Part shown: in pieces, positions 15,945 to 23,873 of the stretch
Layout: every line of letters starts with the position of its first letter
How positions within the stretch are numbered: the stretch's first letter is position 1
NCBI GenBank assembly: GCA_964626065.1
Contig: CAZVDE010000020.1
Span: 1-30,344 of the forward strand
Reading direction: 5' to 3'
Length of the DNA: 30,344 bases
DNA from: UBA3910 sp964626065
GTDB lineage: Bacteria; Bacillota; Limnochordia; Darwinibacteriales; Darwinibacteriaceae
Program-made: the position numbers and the translations under genes
The notes under the pieces: generated by a model
Database searches by the model: none
Seen by the model: only the letters and a program-made list of their open reading frames with translations
Told to the model about the DNA's origin: nothing

Positions 15945-16961
15945 CTAGCCCACCTCCTTATCCGTGACTTTGATCTGAGCCGTTTCATCAAAATCCACAA
16001 CCTTCCAGCAGGCCACATAATGCCCTTCCTTAACCTCGAAGGATAGGGGCTCCTTAGTGCGGCACAGCTCAGTTGCATATGGGCATCTGGGGTGGAAGCC
16101 GCAGCCTTCCGGGAAAGTACCGGGAATGGGTACCGTGCCGGGAATGGTGCTCAGCCTGGAGCCGTCCCCGTCCAAGCGGGGAATGGACCCCAACAGGCCG
16201 ATAGTATAAGGATGCTGAGGCTCTTTAAAGACAGTGTATGTGTCGGCCGCTTCCACGATCTTGCCTGTGTACATGACCACCACTTTTTCCACCAATTCAG
16301 CGATAACGCCCAAATCGTGCGTAATCATCATAATGGCTGTGCCCAGGTCTTCCCTCAGGCCGCGCATGAGATCCAGAATTTGGGCCTGAATGGTCACGTC
16401 TAAAGCGGTGGTGGGCTCGTCAGCAATCAATAATTTAGGATTACAAGATAAAGCCATGGCAATCATGACGCGCTGGCGCATGCCGCCGCTCATCTGGTGG
16501 GGATAGTCATCAATTCGGCTTTCAGGCGATGGAATGCCGACCAGCCGCAGCATTTCGATGGATTTTTCCCGTGCCGCCGCCTTATCCAGGCCTTGATGCA
16601 GCATAATTGCCTCGGAAATTTGATTACCCACCGTAAAGACGGGATTAAGCGAAGTCATGGGTTCTTGGAAGATCATGGAGATTTCATTACCCCGTATATG
16701 GCGCATCTCCGCTTCGCTGTATTCGAGCAGGTTTTTGCCTTCAAAAATGATTTCGCCACCCTCTATTTTCCCCGGTGGCTGGGGAATAAGGCCCATAACC
16801 GATAAAGAGGTAACACTTTTACCGCACCCGGATTCACCCACAATGCCGATGGTACCTCCCCGATCCAGATCGAAGCTGACGCCGTCAACCGCCGGAATCA
16901 CTCCATCATCTGTATAGAAATATGTCTTGAGGCCTCTTACTGACAGCAATTTCTGTGTCAT
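15945..16961 (-). CDS. oppD: Oligopeptide/dipeptide ABC transporter ATPase OppD-like
   Basis: This 338-residue ABC ATPase, partner of the downstream OppF-like protein, starts at ATG 16961 with GGGAGG six bases upstream. An in-frame extension to 17009 has no ribosome site. Walker A is GIVGESGCGKSVTSLSVM, the Q-loop ISMIFQEPMTSLNPVFTVG, the signature MSGGMRQRVMIAMALS, Walker B LLIADEPTTALDVTIQAQI and the H-loop MITHDLGVIAELV. The C-terminal oligopeptide domain carries CGFHPRCPYATELC. It is preceded by a sigma-H-like promoter, suggesting expression on entry into stationary phase or sporulation, when Bacillus also relies on its Opp (Spo0K) system. The absence of membrane subunits next door is unusual. 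Confidence 0.92.
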   Translation of the reverse strand: MTQKLLSVRGLKTYFYTDDGVIPAVDGVSFDLDRGGTIGIVGESGCGKSVTSLSVMGLIPQPPGKIEGGEIIFEGKNLLEYSEAEMRHIRGNEISMIFQEPMTSLNPVFTVGNQISEAIMLHQGLDKAAAREKSIEMLRLVGIPSPESRIDDYPHQMSGGMRQRVMIAMALSCNPKLLIADEPTTALDVTIQAQILDLMRGLREDLGTAIMMITHDLGVIAELVEKVVVMYTGKIVEAADTYTVFKEPQHPYTIGLLGSIPRLDGDGSRLSTIPGTVPIPGTFPEGCGFHPRCPYATELCRTKEPLSFEVKEGHYVACWKVVDFDETAQIKVTDKEVG

Positions 16962-17012
16962 AATTATCCTCCCTCTCATCACTTTCAGGGCTGCACCCCA
17001 TGATATCACACA

Positions 17013-17040
17013 ATAATTCTCCGATGAAAGCGGATCTCCT
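17013..17040 (-). promoter_or_regulatory. Sigma-H-like promoter upstream of oppD
   Basis: On the minus strand GC-AGGAGAT (17034-17040), 14 bases, then GAATTAT (17013-17019). This fits the Bacillus sigma-H pattern AGGAnnT...GAAT, with the same 14-base spacing I recall for the spoVG promoter. It lies about 50 bases before the oppD start. No TATAAT-type element is evident nearby. Confidence 0.65.
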
Positions 17041-17091
17041 GCAAAAACCTTCTGGAATTATTGCTAGGAATTGGCTGCCGCGGTTTTTCCG

Positions 17092-17730
17092 TCAACCGGT
17101 TAAATAAACCTTCAATTCGGGCTCGAGCTTAGACCAGCGCAGCGCAATGCCCTCCAGCCCAAACCAGCGCCTTTCCAAAGCGATGATTTCACCTTGTGCC
17201 GTTAAAACGGAGCTCAGCCGCAGCAGGCGTGCTTGAGCAGGCAGATCCAAAAGCGCGTTGAGGGCGTGCTCGCCCAGGAGGATCTCAACTTTTTGCTCGC
17301 CCACTGCCGGCGTTGGGCAGGGCAAAAGCCGGCGCAAGTCTATGTAATCGGGGTGCATCGTCACACTGTGGGGGGTAATCAGCTGTACAAAACTTTTCAG
17401 GCCCGCCCCAAAGTCGACTGCACTTACTTGAAACAGCTTGTCCTCGGCATGCCAGGGCACCAGCGCAGAGCGTACCTCCGCACCCCGTATTTGAACCACT
17501 CCCAGCTCGACTGGCGCGGGCGTCCGTAAATCCGGTGCTTCATCGCCCAGGCGCCGCTCTAAACGGCGAGCATACTGCCGGCGCAGGCGGTTTAGGGAAA
17601 GGCCCGCTTCGGAAAGGATGGTGCGCACATAGCGGGTTGTGGTATCGGCCCGCTCGCTCAGCTCTTCTACCGTCAAAAAGGGATCGGCCTTGGCTAAGGC
17701 AATTACTTTCGCTTTTACCGATTCTGCCAT
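17092..17730 (-). CDS. Winged-helix regulator with possible UTRA-like effector domain
   Basis: This 212-residue protein is probably a transcription regulator. The N terminus (about 1-60) is a helix-turn-helix (TVEELSERADTTTRYVRTIL) followed by a basic helix RLRRQYARRLERRL. The C-terminal part (about 75-210) has strand-helix patterns ending ALLDLPAQARLLRLSSVLTA and IALERRWFGLEGIALRWSKL, reminiscent of the UTRA/chorismate-lyase fold of HutC-type GntR regulators. That match is by pattern only. The start ATG 17730 follows GGAGG by seven bases and lies 12 bases after pncB, so it is the last gene of the housekeeping operon and may sense a product of NAD salvage. The ligand and targets are unknown. 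Confidence 0.65.
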   Translation of the reverse strand: MAESVKAKVIALAKADPFLTVEELSERADTTTRYVRTILSEAGLSLNRLRRQYARRLERRLGDEAPDLRTPAPVELGVVQIRGAEVRSALVPWHAEDKLFQVSAVDFGAGLKSFVQLITPHSVTMHPDYIDLRRLLPCPTPAVGEQKVEILLGEHALNALLDLPAQARLLRLSSVLTAQGEIIALERRWFGLEGIALRWSKLEPELKVYLTG

Positions 17731-17742
17731 CTGCTGCCCTCC

Positions 17743-18780
17743 TTACAGTACACGCTCCAGGCGGGAGGTATCGCTCAAACCGGGCAGGCGCCCTCTTTTA
17801 GCCACTGCTCGGCCGTTGACCTCTTTTAAATCCATCGTCATATCAATCGCAGGCGCGCCCGAGATAAAACTGCCAACACCGAATGCATCGGCACCGGCGG
17901 CGGCCAAAAGCTCGATCCGCTCCGGATCAAGGCCCCCCGAGACGAAAATTTGGATGTTTTCATGCCCGGCCAGATCCAGTTTGGCCCGCAGCTCTTTGAC
18001 CAGCGCAGGTGTCACTCCCCCCCGTTCGCTGGGCGTATCGAGCCGCACCGCTTCTAAGCCCGTTTCTTGTGCGGAGGCTAGGCGGATGCTTTCTTCAACT
18101 TCGTCTTTAAAGGTATCGACCAGCATCAGGCGCACAGATTCAGGCGGCATAAAGCGGTTGTAGGCAATCGCGGTTTCCAAAGAATCACCCACAATCAAAA
18201 ACAGCGAGTGGGGCACGGTGCCGGACGGTTCCAGCCCGGCTAATTTGGCCCCCAAAATACAGGAAGCGCCGTCCGCTCCGCCGATAATGGCCGCCCGCTC
18301 CATAACGGGTGCGACCGCGGGATGCACATGCCTGGCGCCAAAACAGAGCACGGGGCGGCTGCCGGCCGCCTTTTTGGCTGTGCCCGCGGCGGTGGCCCAA
18401 CCGCTGGAACTGGCCAAAAACCCTAAAATGGCGGTCTCATAAATACCAAAGCGGGCATAGGGGCCCTTAATGCGCATCACAACTTCTTTAGCGTCAAATT
18501 TTGCCCCTTCGGGCAGGCTCCAAACCTGTACCCCTTCCTCTTTGAGCAGCCTTTTAGCCTCCTCCACGCCCACTAAAATCCCGGGCCGGCGCGGAAAAAT
18601 TTCCGCCACCACCTCCGTGTCCTGCAGAGCAAGCCTATTGAGGATCTCTTTTGTTTTGACAAAATAAATATCGGTGGTCAAACCCTGCACGATCTCGTCC
18701 TCGGTAGCGAAGAAAAACCTGCGTTTGGGATCAACCGCATAATCCGTTACTTGTTGGACTGTCTCAATCCGTTTGTTCAT
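17743..18780 (-). CDS. pncB: Nicotinate phosphoribosyltransferase (short form)
   Basis: This 345-residue enzyme converts nicotinate and phosphoribosyl pyrophosphate to nicotinate mononucleotide in NAD salvage. The start ATG 18780 has AAGGAG seven bases upstream; the extension to 18798 is less likely. Characteristic segments are TTDIYFVKTKEIL near the N terminus, YETAILGFLASSSGWATAA, CFGARHVHPAVAPVMERAA with the active-site His region, RLMLVDTFKDEVEES, the phosphate-binding IQIFVSGGLDPERIELLAAA, and AFGVGSFISGAPAIDMTMDL. The length fits the compact archaeal/Thermotoga-type NAPRTase and not the 480-residue form. It overlaps the transglycosylase stop by 17 bases and precedes a regulator gene. 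Confidence 0.9.
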   Translation of the reverse strand: MNKRIETVQQVTDYAVDPKRRFFFATEDEIVQGLTTDIYFVKTKEILNRLALQDTEVVAEIFPRRPGILVGVEEAKRLLKEEGVQVWSLPEGAKFDAKEVVMRIKGPYARFGIYETAILGFLASSSGWATAAGTAKKAAGSRPVLCFGARHVHPAVAPVMERAAIIGGADGASCILGAKLAGLEPSGTVPHSLFLIVGDSLETAIAYNRFMPPESVRLMLVDTFKDEVEESIRLASAQETGLEAVRLDTPSERGGVTPALVKELRAKLDLAGHENIQIFVSGGLDPERIELLAAAGADAFGVGSFISGAPAIDMTMDLKEVNGRAVAKRGRLPGLSDTSRLERVL

Positions 18781-19345
18781 GCCCCGGCTCCTTCCCATAC
18801 TCCAACTGAGCTTGATAAAGAAAACGATAAATGCGCCGCATCAATTCCACCTTCCGCACATAAGAGCGGGTTTCCCCAAAGGGGATCTGCTGCGAGGCGG
18901 CCCAGGATCCATCCCAAATGCCCTGGTTCAACCAGCGCTTTACATGGCTGGGCCCTCCGTTATAGGCGGCCAAAGCAGCATATTCGGTGGGAAACAAATC
19001 CAGAAGGTACTGCAAATACTGAACGCCCAAAGCAATATTTACCTCGGGCTCAAAAAGATCGATTTTGGCCGCGGCCCCATTCTGGCCCTCGGCCAGCCAG
19101 GCGGCGGTTTCCGGCATAAGCTGCATCAGGCCCCTGGCACCTTTGCTAGATACCGCTTCTTTACGAAAAGCACTTTCCACCTTAATTACGGCCGCGACTA
19201 AGGCCGGATCGATCTGGGCACCCTGCGCATAATGGATAATCAAGGGCGTAAAGTGCAGGGGAAAAGAACGTTCCAAGAGGGCGGGCAGCCTAAACAGCAC
19301 CGCAACTATTAAAATAATAATCACTAGGCCAAAGAAGCTTCTCAA
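18764..19345 (-). CDS. Membrane-anchored lytic transglycosylase (GH23, Slt-like)
   Basis: This 193-residue protein cleaves peptidoglycan between MurNAc and GlcNAc. An N-terminal hydrophobic segment (about 4-20, FFGLVIIILIVAVLF) acts as signal or anchor. The catalytic domain has the four GH23 motifs: KVESAF with catalytic Glu (about residue 55), GARGLMQLMPETA, NIALGVQYLQYLL and ALAAYNGG, followed by ETRSYVRKV. It is the slt neighbour seen after coaE in many clostridial polA operons. The start TTG 19345 overlaps the mgsA stop (TTGA) and has no clear ribosome site, so coupled translation is likely. The length is normal for this single-domain subgroup. Confidence 0.92.
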   Translation of the reverse strand: MRSFFGLVIIILIVAVLFRLPALLERSFPLHFTPLIIHYAQGAQIDPALVAAVIKVESAFRKEAVSSKGARGLMQLMPETAAWLAEGQNGAAAKIDLFEPEVNIALGVQYLQYLLDLFPTEYAALAAYNGGPSHVKRWLNQGIWDGSWAASQQIPFGETRSYVRKVELMRRIYRFLYQAQLEYGKEPGHEQTD

Positions 19346-19716
19346 GGCTTTTCACGCACCAGGCCGGCCAGCACCAATTCCGCGGTCCTTTCGTTGGTGG
19401 CCAGCGGAATATTGTGTACATCGCAGACCCGCAAAAGCGCGGTAATATCCGGTTCGTGGGGCTGGGCCGTGAGCGGGTCGCGTAAAAAGATTACCGCCCT
19501 CACTTCTTCTTTGGCCACCATGGCCCCGATCATTTGATCCCCGCCCAAGGGCCCCGACAAGACCCTTTCGATAACCAGTCCGGTAGCCTCCTGCAGCCGC
19601 TTGCCCGTTGTGCCGGTGGCCACAAGCTGAAACCGGCGCAGCTGCTCCAGATGGCGCAGGGCAAAGGCAATTATGTCGTCTTTCTTCTGATCATGGGCGA
19701 TGAGGGCAATTCTCAC
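19342..19716 (-). CDS. mgsA: Methylglyoxal synthase
   Basis: This 124-residue enzyme turns dihydroxyacetone phosphate into methylglyoxal plus phosphate, a bypass relieving sugar-phosphate build-up. Motifs are IALIAHDQKKDDIIAFA, TGTTGKRLQEATGL (phosphate loop), SGPLGGDQMIGAMVA with the catalytic Asp, and FLRDPLTAQPHEPDITALLR, then HNIPLATN. The start GTG 19716 has AGGAGG six bases upstream and overlaps the coaE end by 26 bases. Its insertion between coaE and slt is not part of the usual polA operon. The nearby GlpA-like operon would feed dihydroxyacetone phosphate, a possible metabolic link, though a separate transcript. Confidence 0.95.
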   Translation of the reverse strand: MRIALIAHDQKKDDIIAFALRHLEQLRRFQLVATGTTGKRLQEATGLVIERVLSGPLGGDQMIGAMVAKEEVRAVIFLRDPLTAQPHEPDITALLRVCDVHNIPLATNERTAELVLAGLVREKP

Positions 19717-20293
19717 TGCGCACCTCCTGTAAGATAAGATCGAGCTGGGCCCAGGTGTCAGCTAAAGACCCGTTATTATCAATCACCCGGGTTGCCCTTT
19801 TCTTTTTTTCGGCCAGAGGCATTTGGCTGGCGAGCATGGCTTCAGCCAGCTCGAGGCTTATCTTTGCTCTCCGCATCAGGCGCCCAAGCTGTGTGGGCCT
19901 ATCTGCGTAAACAACCCAGACCTCACTCATGAGGCTTTCCAAACCCGCTTCGTACAGGAGCGGTATTTCCGCAAAGACCGGTTCACCCGGCTGTTTTAAC
20001 CTTTCCCCTTCCTGCTTGAGCTTAGTTATGACAAAGGGGTGGATGATCCGTTCCAGCTTTTTGCGCTGCTCGGCATCGGCAAAGACGAGCGCGGCCAATT
20101 GGGCCCGATCAACCCGGCCGCTCGCCCCCACAACCTGGGGAAAAGCCCGGCGCACCTGTTCCCATCCGGGGGTATGCGGCTCAATCGCCTCCCGGGCATA
20201 CTGATCCGCATCAAGCACCGCATAGCCCAAAGCGCGCAGGCGATCCGCCACCACCGTTTTGCCGCTGGCAATACCTCCCGTGATTCCGATCAT
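19691..20293 (-). CDS. coaE: Dephospho-CoA kinase
   Basis: This 200-residue kinase catalyses the last step of coenzyme A synthesis, phosphorylating the ribose 3'-hydroxyl of dephospho-CoA. The P-loop is at the very start (MIGITGGIASGKTVVADRL). DADQYAREAIEP contains the substrate-binding Asp. RIIHPFVITKL, the core IPLLYEAGLESL, the lid-region RLMRRAKISLELAEAMLASQ and ATRVIDNNGSL complete the family pattern. It follows mutM by three bases and overlaps mgsA. Order polA-mutM-coaE is conserved across Bacillota; the ytaF-type membrane gene often found between mutM and coaE is missing. Confidence 0.96.
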   Translation of the reverse strand: MIGITGGIASGKTVVADRLRALGYAVLDADQYAREAIEPHTPGWEQVRRAFPQVVGASGRVDRAQLAALVFADAEQRKKLERIIHPFVITKLKQEGERLKQPGEPVFAEIPLLYEAGLESLMSEVWVVYADRPTQLGRLMRRAKISLELAEAMLASQMPLAEKKKRATRVIDNNGSLADTWAQLDLILQEVRSENCPHRP

Positions 20294-20296
20294 GGC

Positions 20297-21127
20297 TTAC
20301 TCCTTTTGGCAGTTGGGGCAGTAATGGCTGGTACGCCCCGCCACCTTCATGTGCTCAACCGCGGTTTGGCAGCGGGGGCATAATTCCCCCTTTTTGCCGT
20401 AAATGCGCAGTTTGTTTTGGAACGAACCCTCCTGCCCGTACCCTGTGCGATAATCGCGAAATGTTGTGCCCTGGTTGGCAATTGCTTCCGTAAGCACAGC
20501 GCGGATTGACGCGTACAGGCGCCGCTCTTCTTTTTTTGTTAACGAGCCCGCCGGCCTTTCGGGGTGAATCCCGGCTGCAAAGAGGCTTTCATCCGCATAG
20601 ATGTTGCCTAAACCGGCCAGTTTGCTCTGATCTAAAAGCAGGCCCTTGATTTTCGCGGTGCGGCCCTGCAGAAGCTCGCGGAATAACTGCAAAGAAAATT
20701 CAGCAGATAAAGGTTCTACTCCCAGGTTGAATAAACCTTTTATCTGTTCATAATTTCCCCGAGGGACTAAATCCAGCGTGGCAAATTTGCGCACATCTTC
20801 CAGGCGCAGTTGGCCCTGCCCGCCAAAGTCAAAAACGGCCGAGGTGTGTTTGGCCCGGGGAATTTTGCGGTCAGAGAAATAAATAAGGCGGCCCGTCATG
20901 CGCAAGTGGGCCACTAATTCCCGGTGATCGGCCAATTGAAAGAGCAGGTACTTGCCCCGCCGGGACAGATCGACAAATTGATTGCCCACCAACGCCGCCT
21001 GCAGAGCCTCAACACCCATCTGCCGCACTATCCCGGCATAATGAATTTCGGCCGCCTCAATCGGTTTATGGAGCACAACAGGCACTAGGCTGCGCCTGAT
21101 CGTTTCGACTTCCGGTAGTTCGGGCAT
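20297..21127 (-). CDS. mutM: Formamidopyrimidine-DNA glycosylase
   Basis: This 276-residue bifunctional DNA repair glycosylase/AP lyase removes 8-oxoguanine and formamidopyrimidines. The N terminus MPELPEVETIRRSL supplies the catalytic Pro2 and Glu3. RRGKYLLFQL holds the conserved Lys, the helix-two-turn-helix region is LLLDQSKLAGLGNIYADESL, then TTFRDYRTGYG, and the C-terminal zinc finger is CPRC...CPNCQKE. All catalytic residues are present. The start ATG 21127 overlaps the polA stop by one base, so the two repair genes are coupled. Confidence 0.97.
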   Translation of the reverse strand: MPELPEVETIRRSLVPVVLHKPIEAAEIHYAGIVRQMGVEALQAALVGNQFVDLSRRGKYLLFQLADHRELVAHLRMTGRLIYFSDRKIPRAKHTSAVFDFGGQGQLRLEDVRKFATLDLVPRGNYEQIKGLFNLGVEPLSAEFSLQLFRELLQGRTAKIKGLLLDQSKLAGLGNIYADESLFAAGIHPERPAGSLTKKEERRLYASIRAVLTEAIANQGTTFRDYRTGYGQEGSFQNKLRIYGKKGELCPRCQTAVEHMKVAGRTSHYCPNCQKE

Positions 21128-23709
21128 TAATCCAGCTCCTTAAGTTCTAGCCTCTGCACATCGCGCCAGTTGGGGCCGTAAGACAAATCAACCACAAGGG
21201 GCACATCAAGTTCCAGCACGTTTTCCATCTTCTTTTTCACCACTGCGGCCACCGTTTGCAGCTCTTTTTCGGGCACTTCAAAGACTAGTTCGTCATGGAC
21301 CTGGAGCAATAATTTGGCCCCGTGGCCCCCTGTTTGCAGGGCCCGCTGCACATCGATCATGGCCAGTTTAATAATATCGGCGGCACTGCCCTGAATTGGC
21401 GAATTCATGGCGGTGCGAGCCGCGAAATTGCGCGCGGCGTAATTGCGGCTTTTCAGCCCGGGCAGATACCGCCTGCGCTGCAGCAGGGTTGTTACATACC
21501 CCTGCTTGCGCCCCGCCTCCACCGAGCTGTCCAAATAACCCTTTACCTTGGGATAACGTTCGAAATACGAGTCGATATAGGCCTGGGCCTCAGCCCTCGT
21601 TAAATTAATCCCCTTGGCCAGGCCAAAACTGCTGATTCCGTACACAATGCCGAAATTGATCGCCTTAGCCGCGCTGCGCTGCGCCGGCGTAACTTGCTCA
21701 AGCTCCAACTCAAAAACCTCCGCCGCGGTACGCAGGTGAATGTCCACACCTTGGCGGAACGCCTGCAGCAAGACTTCATCTTGGGAAAGATGGGCTAAGA
21801 GGCGCAGCTCGATTTGGGAGTAGTCCGCGCTGAGCAAAACGAACCCCTGCGGCGCGATAAAGGCTTCCCTAATCCGCCTGCCTTCCGCGGTCCGCACCGG
21901 AATGTTCTGCAGATTGGGGTGAGTCGAACTCAAACGCCCGGTGGCTGTCACCGTTTGGTTAAAAGTGGTATGAATCCGTCCCGTGGCGGGAGAAATGAGT
22001 TCCGGCAAGGCATCCGCGTAGGTGCTTTTAAGCTTGGCCACTTGGCGAAACTCCAACACTTCGCTCACAATGGGGTATTCGATCAACTCTTCCAAAACGT
22101 CCGCCGCGGTGGAAGGCCCCGTTTTCGTCCTCTTGAGTACGGGCAGCCCCATTTTTTCAAACAGGACTACACCGAGCTGTTTGGGCGAATTGATATTAAA
22201 CTTTTCACCGGCTTGGCTGTGGATTGACTCGGTCAATTTGGCCAAAACCTGCTCCAAATCGGCGGAAATATCCTGCAACCGCCTGGGATCGACCAAAATG
22301 CCCCTCTGCTCCATTGCGGCCAAAACGGCCGCCAAGGGCACTTCCACATCTTGGTACAGAGCATATAGGCCCTGCTCCTTCAGTTCCTGCCGGAGCAAAG
22401 GCGCCGCTTTTTGCAGCAGCCGCAGTGAACAGGCCATGAATTTGGGATCTTCCGCGGCAAAGGGCAACGCGGGCAGCTGCAGATGGGCCCCCAAAGTGTT
22501 AAAATCCCAGCGTGTTTCGGGATTGAGGCAGTACAGGGCTAACTCCAAATCAAGCGCTATCTTGAGCTGTTTTTCGGCCGGTTCCAGTAAATGGATGAGG
22601 TCTTTACTGCCTGAACAGTAAATTTTCTTGTTCGATAACACCAAGAGCAGCTTCTGGCGCTTATTTTGCACCAGATCATAGGGCACAAGCCAGCCTTCTT
22701 CTCCGCCGAGGCAGGCCAGCATCTGTGCCTGCGGAAAGGTGATTAGGTACACTCTGTCTTTTAAAGCAAGGTCTTCTTTAAAACGGGCGAAATTGCCCTC
22801 GCTCACCTTGCTGTAACCGCACTCCCATTCTGCCGCCGCAACCCGTGTTTCGCCGTCGGCAGGTACCCGAGCGAGCAGCGTTTGGAAACCCAAATCTAAA
22901 AAGAGCTGTCGCGCTTGGCCGGGCTCGGCCGCCCGTTGAGCCGCAAAATCGGCCTTAATGGGCACATCGCGCTTGATTGTGGCCAGCTCTCTGCTTAACT
23001 GTGCCTGCTCCTTGTTTTCCCGCAGGCGCTCCCGCAGCTTGCCGCCAATCTCTTCTACCCGCGCGTAAACCTGTTCCATGCTGCCATAGCTATCCAAGAG
23101 CCTTAGTGCCGTTTTCTCCCCCACCCCGGGGACCCCCGGAATATTATCGGAACTGTCGCCCATTAATCCCTTTAAATCTACCACCTGCGCCGGTGTGACT
23201 CCGTACTCTTTTAGAAGAGTCTTCTTGTCCACCAGCTCCGTTTCGGTAATGCCCCGCTTGGTGTACAAAACAACCGTTTTATCTGAAATAAGCTGAAAAC
23301 AGTCCCGATCACCTGTGACGATAAACACTGCAAATCCCGCTTCTTCGCCCTGCAGTGACACAGTGCCCAAGAGATCGTCCGCTTCATAGCCCTCTAATTC
23401 TAAGCGGGCTATCCCTAACGCATCTAAGATATCTTTCATAACCGGAATCTGCAGGCGCAGATCATCAGGCATGGGCCGGCGGCCCGCCTTATATTCCTCG
23501 TATTGTTCGTGGCGAAAAGTGGGCCCCGAAACGTCAAAAGTAACCACGATTTGATCCGGATTATAATCATCCTGCAGGCGAAAGAGCATCCTGGTCAACC
23601 CATACACCGCATTGGTAGGCTGCCCGGCCTGGTTGGTCAAGGGCGGTAGGGCGTAAAAAGCCCGATTAATAAGGCTGTTGCCGTCAATTAAAAATAAGCG
23701 TTTTGACAC
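21127..23709 (-). CDS. polA: DNA polymerase I
   Basis: This 860-residue repair and Okazaki-fragment polymerase starts at GTG 23709. The N-terminal 5' nuclease domain (about 1-290) shows FLIDGNSLINRAFYALPPL, YEADDLLGTVS, TGDRDCFQLI and LMGDSSDNIPGVPGVGEKTA. The middle domain (about 300-460) is a 3'-5' exonuclease fold in which I do not see the DxE catalytic pattern, so proofreading is probably lost, as in Bacillus and Thermus Pol I. The polymerase domain has motif A DYSQIELRLLAHLSQDE, motif B RSAAKAINFGIVYGISSFG and motif C LLQVHDELVFEVPE. It heads a seven-gene overlapping operon. No clear promoter was recognised in the 164-base divergent gap upstream. Confidence 0.96.
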   Translation of the reverse strand: MSKRLFLIDGNSLINRAFYALPPLTNQAGQPTNAVYGLTRMLFRLQDDYNPDQIVVTFDVSGPTFRHEQYEEYKAGRRPMPDDLRLQIPVMKDILDALGIARLELEGYEADDLLGTVSLQGEEAGFAVFIVTGDRDCFQLISDKTVVLYTKRGITETELVDKKTLLKEYGVTPAQVVDLKGLMGDSSDNIPGVPGVGEKTALRLLDSYGSMEQVYARVEEIGGKLRERLRENKEQAQLSRELATIKRDVPIKADFAAQRAAEPGQARQLFLDLGFQTLLARVPADGETRVAAAEWECGYSKVSEGNFARFKEDLALKDRVYLITFPQAQMLACLGGEEGWLVPYDLVQNKRQKLLLVLSNKKIYCSGSKDLIHLLEPAEKQLKIALDLELALYCLNPETRWDFNTLGAHLQLPALPFAAEDPKFMACSLRLLQKAAPLLRQELKEQGLYALYQDVEVPLAAVLAAMEQRGILVDPRRLQDISADLEQVLAKLTESIHSQAGEKFNINSPKQLGVVLFEKMGLPVLKRTKTGPSTAADVLEELIEYPIVSEVLEFRQVAKLKSTYADALPELISPATGRIHTTFNQTVTATGRLSSTHPNLQNIPVRTAEGRRIREAFIAPQGFVLLSADYSQIELRLLAHLSQDEVLLQAFRQGVDIHLRTAAEVFELELEQVTPAQRSAAKAINFGIVYGISSFGLAKGINLTRAEAQAYIDSYFERYPKVKGYLDSSVEAGRKQGYVTTLLQRRRYLPGLKSRNYAARNFAARTAMNSPIQGSAADIIKLAMIDVQRALQTGGHGAKLLLQVHDELVFEVPEKELQTVAAVVKKKMENVLELDVPLVVDLSYGPNWRDVQRLELKELD

Positions 23710-23873
23710 GCTGCATCCCCCGTTTCCTCCTGTCCTATTCCACGCTTTTTTGTAAAAACCTGCCTCAACTGGCTAAAGCCACCCATTCTGCCGACTATTA
23801 CATAGAGGCTTAAGCTTGTCTTTGCTGAATCCTTCGGTGTAAGATAAATTAAGTTCATCAGAAAAGGAGTATC

